A stretch of 5,082 nucleotides of DNA from an uncultured Spirochaetaceae bacterium (GTDB taxonomy: Bacteria > Spirochaetota > Spirochaetia > Treponematales > Treponemataceae). The notes below the pieces were generated by a model. The model was not told the DNA's origin, did no database searches, and saw nothing but the letters and a program-made list of their open reading frames with translations. The DNA lies in NCBI GenBank assembly GCA_902772605.1, contig CACYBG010000395.1, positions 1 to 5,082 of the forward strand, read 5' to 3'. Shown piece after piece: positions 1-3,835 of the stretch. How positions within the stretch are numbered: position 1 is the first letter of the stretch; the number at the start of each line of letters is the position of its first letter. The translations under genes and the position numbers were made by a program.

Positions 1-1
1 T

Positions 2-1186
2 GCAACTGGTTCGGCTACAAGTACTTCAACCACTGTATATCTAGCATATTATGATGCGATAAATGATGAGATTCGCTTTAAGTGGGGCGAACTCAAGGCA
101 ACGAAGGATAAGACTTGGAAAGAACTTAATGGTACACAAAAAACAGCTTCTTTCTTTGGAGACTATTATGGATCCGGTTCTGAAGCGGGAGATAAGGTTT
201 TGGCTGATGATAAGGATTATTCGAAATACCGGACTGTGCATAATTCATGGCTGGCGGGACAGACTTCGCGTATCTATGATACCAGTGGAAACACTAGAGA
301 AGCAAAGGTTGTAACAACGGCAGGAACTCCTGTAAATGCAGGACAATATGTAAGCATAGCTGCAATTCCTGGAGGAGGAACTGATGGTGACGATGCGGTT
401 GTTGCTGTATGGTGGGATACGTCAACCAGTCAGCTGCTTTATTCGTATAACCTTACTCCAAAATCAATTGCTGTCGGTGAATATAAGCAGGAGGATACGG
501 AATGGACTACGCCTGTTCCGATTTTTGCTGAAGGTATAGGTGAGTATTGCAAGGTCGCCGTTATCAAGGAGGGATCTGGTACCGGTGCCCATTACAGCGT
601 ACACATCGTCGGATATGACGGTCAGACCTGTGATGTCTGGTATGCTTACCTGCAAAATTTCACCAATTCATCTTCCAAAAAGACCTGCATTGTGGATTCC
701 TACGGACTCATAGGTACGGAACTGAATATTGACGTTGCCCTGAATTCCTCTGGCAATGCAATTCCATACATCAGTTACTATGCCGGAAGCTGTGCACATC
801 CAAAGACCGCTCATTGGGCTGGAACGACTTCTCTTGCCTCTGCCACAACACTAGGTAGTGTGGATGACGAAGAATACTTTACAGGTGCTTGGGAAGTTAG
901 TATAATTCCTACGCAAAGCAAGGTTTCCGAAGACCATATAAACATAGGCGTATGGAAAGATTCTTCAGGAAAAATTACCTGGTCAACTATGGATGGTGAG
1001 GCTCCTGGAGAAGACAATATAGGAGAGACCAAACTGGACTATAAAGAGGTGTTTACCAACAATTCTAATAATACAGGATATAAAACTGGTGGTCATGTCT
1101 GGGGCAACGGCTCAAAGAATCCCGTCCTCGGATATGCCATAACGAAAGGTTCGAACGGCTACATCGAAACCGCACAGATGAAATAG
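2..1186 (+). CDS. C-terminal part of a putative secreted beta-propeller-like protein (5' end outside window)
   Basis: The reading frame is open from base 2 to the TAG at 1184-1186, giving 394 visible residues. A TTG at 200 has no special claim to be the start, because the frame continues unbroken upstream of it, so the gene enters from the left. I do not recognise a named family. A blade-like pattern recurs: a beta strand such as YVSIAAIP or WEVSIIPT, a Gly/Ser/Asp-rich turn, then a strand with an aromatic pair or aromatic-Asp (YYD at 16-18, WWD at 137-139, GYD at 204-206, YYA at 259-261, VWKD at 317-320, GYA at 377-379), then a strand ending in an aromatic. The last four steps between these are 55 to 67 residues, typical of propeller blades. 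Four cysteines (183, 210, 229, 264), many Asn/Ser/Thr/Gly and few charged clusters fit an extracytoplasmic protein (inference). No transmembrane segment or anchor is visible at the C terminus, which ends within the last repeat. Sialidase-like or other surface propellers are possible; ligand and role are unknown. Confidence 0.75.
   Translation, partial: ATGSATSTSTTVYLAYYDAINDEIRFKWGELKATKDKTWKELNGTQKTASFFGDYYGSGSEAGDKVLADDKDYSKYRTVHNSWLAGQTSRIYDTSGNTREAKVVTTAGTPVNAGQYVSIAAIPGGGTDGDDAVVAVWWDTSTSQLLYSYNLTPKSIAVGEYKQEDTEWTTPVPIFAEGIGEYCKVAVIKEGSGTGAHYSVHIVGYDGQTCDVWYAYLQNFTNSSSKKTCIVDSYGLIGTELNIDVALNSSGNAIPYISYYAGSCAHPKTAHWAGTTSLASATTLGSVDDEEYFTGAWEVSIIPTQSKVSEDHINIGVWKDSSGKITWSTMDGEAPGEDNIGETKLDYKEVFTNNSNNTGYKTGGHVWGNGSKNPVLGYAITKGSNGYIETAQMK
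347..1180 (+). repeat. Protein-level tandem repeats of about 60 residues (propeller blades)
   Basis: Five units align by eye at residues 116-150, 182-217, 241-272, 297-330 and 364-393 of the visible protein (bases 347-451, 545-652, 722-817, 890-991 and 1091-1180). Each has a hydrophobic strand, a polar turn, a strand around an aromatic residue, and a closing strand such as LLYSYN, VWYAYL or ITWSTM. A sixth unit lies at residues 12-28 (bases 35-85), about two periods earlier. The segment between it and the next unit, including residues 77-102, could be a diverged blade or an insert. The repeats are highly diverged and not visible as DNA repeats, so this is pattern reading rather than an alignment score. 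Confidence 0.5.
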
Positions 1187-1211
1187 TCCGTCTGGCCGAA
1201 GGTTGGAAATT

Positions 1212-1252
1212 AAACCCGTCTTGATCTGTTGAATGCAGTCAGGGCGGGTTTT
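1212..1252 (+). terminator. Rho-independent terminator of the propeller gene
   Basis: The outer arms 1212-1220 (AAACCCGTC) and 1243-1251 (GGCGGGTTT) pair over nine bases with one G-T wobble. The stem continues inward through TTGA/TCAG and, past a bulged T at 1225, CTG/CAG, closing a seven-base loop (1229-1235). The 3' arm runs into a TTTT stretch at 1249-1252. It begins 26 bases after the stop codon. The A-rich 5' flank means the opposite strand also ends in GGGTTTAA, so it may work in both directions. Confidence 0.8.
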
Positions 1253-1348
1253 CCGTTTGTCCGCGTCACGAAATTGTTTTCCGGCTCCAGGCTACCGTCT
1301 AAATTAGTCGAATATGGTCGAAAATTCGCCTTGGAAAAACTTTCGTCC

Positions 1349-1377
1349 TTGAATCTGCTGGCCATTATCGGTAGAAT
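1349..1377 (+). promoter_or_regulatory. Candidate sigma70-type promoter for ilvB
   Basis: TTGAAT at 1349-1354 (four of six matches to TTGACA) and TAGAAT at 1372-1377 (five of six to TATAAT) are separated by exactly 17 bases. This is the best-spaced pair I found between the terminator and ilvB. It predicts a transcript start near 1384 and an untranslated leader of about 170 bases. This is a consensus match by eye only; there is no extended -10 TG motif. Confidence 0.45.
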
Positions 1378-1387
1378 GGAGGGTATC

Positions 1388-1532
1388 GGAAAGTTCTGGA
1401 GCAAATCCTGCACTTTCCATCAATAAAACACATGCATTTGCGTAGTCAGTGCAATGGTCGCATCCGGAAAAAGTTTCGGGGCGGCCTTAAATATCCCGGG
1501 GGGCGTCTTTATCCGTAGAGGCTTGGTCGCCC
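1388..1532 (+). promoter_or_regulatory. Structured 5' leader of ilvB with four hairpins
   Basis: Four inverted repeats follow one another. (1) 1388-1418: GGAAAGT pairs with ACTTTCC, and inside it GGA/TCC closes a GCAAA loop, with two symmetric 1x1 mismatches. (2) 1435-1456: CATTTGC pairs with GCAATG with one bulged T and a nine-base loop. (3) 1464-1479: CCG-AAA pairs with TTTCGG with one bulged G and a three-base loop. (4) 1501-1532: GGGCG pairs with CGCCC, enclosing a CTTTA/TAGAG stem capped by TCCG, a UNCG-type loop sequence. No hairpin is followed by a T run, so this is not a classical transcription attenuator. The last stem ends nine bases before the Shine-Dalgarno site, so control of translation or mRNA stability is conceivable. 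I recognise no known riboswitch class. Confidence 0.4.
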
Positions 1533-1541
1533 TGCCTAAAA

Positions 1542-1547
1542 TGAGGT
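1542..1547 (+). promoter_or_regulatory. Ribosome binding site of ilvB (decides a TTG start)
   Basis: TGAGGT at 1542-1547 lies six bases before TTG 1554-1556. The TGA at 1542-1544 is in frame with ilvB, so no start upstream of it is possible, and no ATG follows in frame until deep inside the conserved enzyme. TTG is therefore the start. Confidence 0.75.
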
Positions 1548-1553
1548 TCTAAA

Positions 1554-3278
1554 TTGAAAATTTCTGGTTCCCGTATAATTGTCGAATGCCTTGTTGAACA
1601 GGGTGTCGATACCATTTTCGGTTATCCTGGCGGTGCCATACTGAATGTGTATGATGAGCTCTATAAAAATCAGGATAGGATCCGCCATATACTTACGGCC
1701 CATGAACAGGGTGCTGCCCATGCGGCAGACGGATATGCCCGTTCAACCGGAAAGGTCGGAGTCGTATTTGCAACAAGCGGTCCTGGAGCGACAAACCTTG
1801 TAACCGGAATTGCGACTGCATACATGGATTCTTCCCCGATCGTGGCCATTACATGCAACGTTGCAACATCCCTTCTGGGTAAGGATTCGTTCCAGGAAAT
1901 CGACATAACCGGCGTAACCATGCCGATTACCAAGCACAATTTCATGGTGCGCAACGTCGAGGAGCTTGCTTCGGTAATAAGGGAAGCTTTTGTCATTGCA
2001 AAGAGCGGACGACCGGGTCCCGTACTCATCGACATTCCCAAGGAAGTCACCGATCCGAAAAAACTCATCGATTTTGAACCGCTTGCAAATCCTTCCGATG
2101 CAGTGGAATTTGTTACGAAGGACAGCGTAAGCCTCAGAAGGGCTTTGGACACTCCCGTACCGAGCGACGAAGAAATCAAGGCTGCTGCCGACGTAATCAA
2201 TTCTTCAGTACGTCCCGTAATCTATGCAGGAGGCGGAGTCATAATTTCTGATGCCGCAAAGGAACTCCTTGAACTTGCAGAAAAGGCAGACATCCCGGTT
2301 TCTGAAAGCATGATGGGTCGTTCTGCGTTCCCTTCAAGCAATGCACTCAACCTTGGAATGGTCGGAATGCACGGAACGAAGGCCAGCAACATGGCAGTGT
2401 CCGAAAGCGATCTGGTCATTGCCCTGGGAGCACGTTTTTCAGACCGCGTAATTTCAGATGCATCGCGCTTTGCAAAAAACAGCCGCGTATTCCACATCGA
2501 CATTGACCCTGCCGAAATCAACAAGAACATTCCTGTTGCAGGAAGCCTCATCGGAAACGTGAAGGACGTGCTTTCAAGGCTCCTTCCGCTCGTAAATAAG
2601 GCCGACCACGGTGAATGGAAGTCCAGGATTTCAGAGTGGGAAAAAGTTCATCCGAAGATGTACGATGAAAATCCAAAGGATTCAATCAATCCGAAGTTCA
2701 TGTGCGAGTGCATAAGGAAGATTGCCGGACCGGATACTTTCATCACGACGGAAGTTGGAGAGCATCAGCTTTGGACTGCACAGCACTATCCGTTTGAAAA
2801 GCCAAGGACCTTCGTAACTTCAGGCGGACTTGGAACCATGGGATTCGGAACCGGAGCTGCAATCGGAATACAGTTTGCAAATCCAGACGGAAGGGTCGTG
2901 CACATTGCCGGCGACGGATCTTTCCGCATGAACTGCAACGAGCTTGCGACAATCTCACATTACAACCTTCCTCTGGTAATCGTGGTGGTCAACAACGGTA
3001 CCCTTGGAAACGTAAGGCTCTGGCAGAAGGTCTTCTACGGTGAACGCTACAGTGCAACAACCCTTGACTTCGGTCCGGACTGGGTGAAGCTTGCAGAAGC
3101 CTATGGAATTCAGGGATACAGGGCTTCAAATGCCGAAGAGTTCGAAAAGGTCTTTGAACAGGCCTTCAAGAGCGGAAAGGCTTGCGTAATCGATGCAAAG
3201 GTTGACATTGACGTTCCGGTACTTCCGATGGTTCCGGGCGGAAGGGCAATCTACGAACAGATTATGGACCTGAACTAG
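1554..3278 (+). CDS. ilvB: Acetolactate (acetohydroxyacid) synthase, large catalytic subunit
   Basis: This cytoplasmic enzyme joins two pyruvates to 2-acetolactate, or pyruvate with 2-oxobutyrate to 2-aceto-2-hydroxybutyrate. It is the first common step of valine, leucine and isoleucine synthesis and uses thiamine diphosphate, Mg2+ and FAD. The 574 residues match the family's usual length and three-domain order. The N-terminal domain has FGYPGGAI (22-29) and AHEQGAAHAADGYAR (49-63), with the catalytic Glu51. The central FAD domain has GARFSDRV (292-299). The C-terminal ThDP domain has TEVGEHQ (399-405), GDGSF (453-457) and the closing NN (480-481). LGNVRLWQ (484-491) keeps the Trp (490) that favours 2-oxobutyrate in biosynthetic enzymes, which argues against the catabolic AlsS type. 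Translation starts at TTG. No ilvN or ilvC follows, which is unusual, and the next gene is a regulator 149 bases on. Control may act through the structured leader. Assignment to the AHAS family is very secure; biosynthetic rather than other ThDP function is strongly supported. Confidence 0.96.
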   Translation: MKISGSRIIVECLVEQGVDTIFGYPGGAILNVYDELYKNQDRIRHILTAHEQGAAHAADGYARSTGKVGVVFATSGPGATNLVTGIATAYMDSSPIVAITCNVATSLLGKDSFQEIDITGVTMPITKHNFMVRNVEELASVIREAFVIAKSGRPGPVLIDIPKEVTDPKKLIDFEPLANPSDAVEFVTKDSVSLRRALDTPVPSDEEIKAAADVINSSVRPVIYAGGGVIISDAAKELLELAEKADIPVSESMMGRSAFPSSNALNLGMVGMHGTKASNMAVSESDLVIALGARFSDRVISDASRFAKNSRVFHIDIDPAEINKNIPVAGSLIGNVKDVLSRLLPLVNKADHGEWKSRISEWEKVHPKMYDENPKDSINPKFMCECIRKIAGPDTFITTEVGEHQLWTAQHYPFEKPRTFVTSGGLGTMGFGTGAAIGIQFANPDGRVVHIAGDGSFRMNCNELATISHYNLPLVIVVVNNGTLGNVRLWQKVFYGERYSATTLDFGPDWVKLAEAYGIQGYRASNAEEFEKVFEQAFKSGKACVIDAKVDIDVPVLPMVPGGRAIYEQIMDLN

Positions 3279-3286
3279 AAGATTAT

Positions 3287-3316
3287 GGAGGATAATCCGA
3301 AAACTGGTTGTCTTCC
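3287..3316 (+). other. Hairpin just after ilvB, without a T tract
   Basis: Beginning eight bases after the ilvB stop, 3287-3297 (GGAGGATAATC) pairs with 3306-3316 (GGTTGTCTTCC) over eleven bases including three G-T wobbles. After one mismatch a further G-C pair closes an AAAA loop. No T run follows (the next bases are ATATATAATCG), so it does not look like a standard intrinsic terminator. It could protect the 3' end of the ilvB message or act as a weak pause site. Confidence 0.45.
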
Positions 3317-3319
3317 ATA

Positions 3320-3325
3320 TATAAT
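3320..3325 (+). promoter_or_regulatory. Possible -10 element for the dtxR-like gene
   Basis: A perfect TATAAT lies 102 bases before the regulator's ATG. The -35 position at 16 to 18 bases spacing falls in the preceding hairpin and does not match TTGACA, and there is no TG extension. If used, the promoter would be weak or activator-dependent, with transcription starting near 3332. A second -10-like TATGAT at 3404-3409 also lacks a good -35. Confidence 0.3.
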
Positions 3326-3341
3326 CGTAACATTGCATGTT

Positions 3342-3351
3342 CGCCATGGCG
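3342..3351. promoter_or_regulatory. 10-base perfect palindrome, possible operator
   Basis: CGCCATGGCG is a perfect palindrome about 10 bases downstream of the start predicted from the TATAAT at 3320. That position would suit an autoregulatory operator for the DtxR-like protein encoded next. It does not match the published DtxR or MntR box sequences as I recall them, and a 10-base palindrome can arise by chance. Confidence 0.2.
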
Positions 3352-3362
3352 GCCGTTCGGAT

Positions 3363-3404
3363 GCGGATGAATTCCGTTTGCGTGGTTTTCATCCGCTTTG
3401 CTTT
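3363..3404 (+). terminator. Hairpin with T-rich tail before the dtxR-like gene (terminator or attenuator)
   Basis: GCGGATGAA at 3363-3371 pairs perfectly with TTCATCCGC at 3388-3396 across a 16-base loop, and TTTGCTTT follows at 3397-3404. This is the most terminator-like structure downstream of ilvB. It lies only 12 bases before the next Shine-Dalgarno site. It could therefore end the ilvB transcript, limit read-through into the regulator, or act in the regulator's own leader if transcription begins near 3332. The long loop and the interrupted T tract lower confidence. Confidence 0.45.
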
Positions 3405-3416
3405 ATGATTTTTATC

Positions 3417-3423
3417 AGAGGAG
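3417..3423 (+). promoter_or_regulatory. Ribosome binding site of the dtxR-like gene
   Basis: AGAGGAG at 3417-3423 is a strong Shine-Dalgarno match four bases before ATG 3428. It selects this ATG over an in-frame upstream TTG at 3398, which would add ten residues not expected for the family. Confidence 0.8.
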
Positions 3424-3427
3424 TTTT

Positions 3428-3808
3428 ATGGAAAGTGATATTCATGAGTCTGGAGAAGACTATATAGAAGCAATCCTCATGCTGCACAAGGAAAAGGGAA
3501 GCGAACCCCGTTCCGTGGATGTTGCAAAAAAACTCGGCGTATCGAAACCGAGCGTAAGCCGTGCCATGGGAATACTTGTTGAGAGGGGATACCTGCACAT
3601 AAACGACAACGGAACCCTTCTTCTGACCGAAAAGGGCAGGGCCAGGGCAACTGAAGTTTACGAGCGGCATGTACTTTTGACCAGATTCCTTATGAAGATT
3701 GCCGGTGTCGGTGAAGAGCAGGCCGCCATCAATGCCTGCAAGATAGAGCACGACATAGATGACGACATAAAGAACGGAATCAGAAGATGGATGGAGGAAA
3801 ACGCCTGA
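3428..3808 (+). CDS. DtxR/MntR-like metal-dependent transcriptional regulator, short form
   Basis: Proteins of this family are dimers that bind DNA when loaded with Fe2+ or Mn2+ and repress metal uptake or related genes. The 126 residues show an N-terminal winged helix: helix-turn-helix at about 29-53 (SVDVAKKLGVSKPSVSRAM within it) and a wing around INDNGTLLLTEKG (58-70). The dimerisation and metal-binding helices follow. Metal ligands line up by eye with MntR: Asp11, Glu14, His81, Cys104, Glu107, His108 (in GEDYIEAI, YERH and ACKIEH). Cys104 stands where MntR has Glu99 and DtxR has Cys102. The protein lacks the C-terminal SH3-like domain of full-length DtxR (about 226 residues) and is slightly shorter than MntR (about 140). 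The ESGE...KPSVSRA...ACKIEH style recalls short regulators common in Clostridia. argH starts 27 bases downstream, so the two are likely co-transcribed. Family is secure; the metal and target genes are unknown. Confidence 0.9.
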   Translation: MESDIHESGEDYIEAILMLHKEKGSEPRSVDVAKKLGVSKPSVSRAMGILVERGYLHINDNGTLLLTEKGRARATEVYERHVLLTRFLMKIAGVGEEQAAINACKIEHDIDDDIKNGIRRWMEENA

Positions 3809-3815
3809 ACCCTTG

Positions 3816-3823
3816 AAAGGTGA
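3816..3823 (+). promoter_or_regulatory. Distant ribosome binding site of argH
   Basis: AAAGGTGA at 3816-3823 is the only Shine-Dalgarno-like sequence before argH. It ends 12 bases before ATG 3836, farther than usual. The TGA at 3821-3823 is in frame with argH and blocks any start upstream of it. No ATG, GTG or TTG occurs in frame between 3836 and the conserved ALWSGRF, so ATG 3836 is the only reasonable start. Translational coupling to the regulator 27 bases upstream may help initiation. Confidence 0.5.
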
Positions 3824-3835
3824 CGGACTATTGAT

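Larger units (their letters stand above)
1187..1553. other. Intergenic region without a convincing gene
   Basis: This 367-base gap holds the terminator, the promoter candidate and hairpin leader listed separately, and the ilvB ribosome binding site. Short open frames exist on both strands (a 65-codon frame at 1229-1426 on +, a 67-codon frame at 1210-1413 on -, and a 28-codon frame at 1432-1518 on +). None has a Shine-Dalgarno site that I can see or a recognisable protein. The minus-strand frame runs through the terminator stem, which argues against it being a gene. Between 1253 and 1348 I see no distinct element. There is no tRNA-like fold, no T-box sequence and no leader peptide rich in Ile, Leu or Val codons. 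Confidence 0.7.

Noticed and set aside
200..1186. TTG at 200 as the true start of the first gene
   Set aside because: The same frame is open to the left edge and encodes a matching repeat unit (VYLAYYD) upstream of it, so the gene begins outside the window.
1210..1413. 67-codon minus-strand open frame in the gap
   Set aside because: It runs through the terminator stem, has no recognisable domain and no clear ribosome binding site. I keep it only as a reason to test for a dispersed repeat.
1477..1503. G-rich stretch as a G-quadruplex
   Set aside because: The G runs are interrupted by GGCC and CCC and pair easily in ordinary hairpins; four separate G tracts of three are not cleanly present.
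1432..1518. 28-codon open frame in the ilvB leader as an attenuation leader peptide
   Set aside because: It is basic rather than rich in Ile, Leu or Val, has no Shine-Dalgarno site, and no following hairpin has a T tract.
1670..2200. Minus-strand open frame (176 codons) inside ilvB
   Set aside because: It is antisense to the conserved thiamine-enzyme N-terminal domain; low-complexity Ser/Ala-rich translation is typical of a shadow frame.
3285..3467. 60-codon open frame starting just after ilvB as a small gene or ilvN remnant
   Set aside because: It overlaps the regulator's start in another frame, crosses both hairpins, and shows no ACT-domain features.
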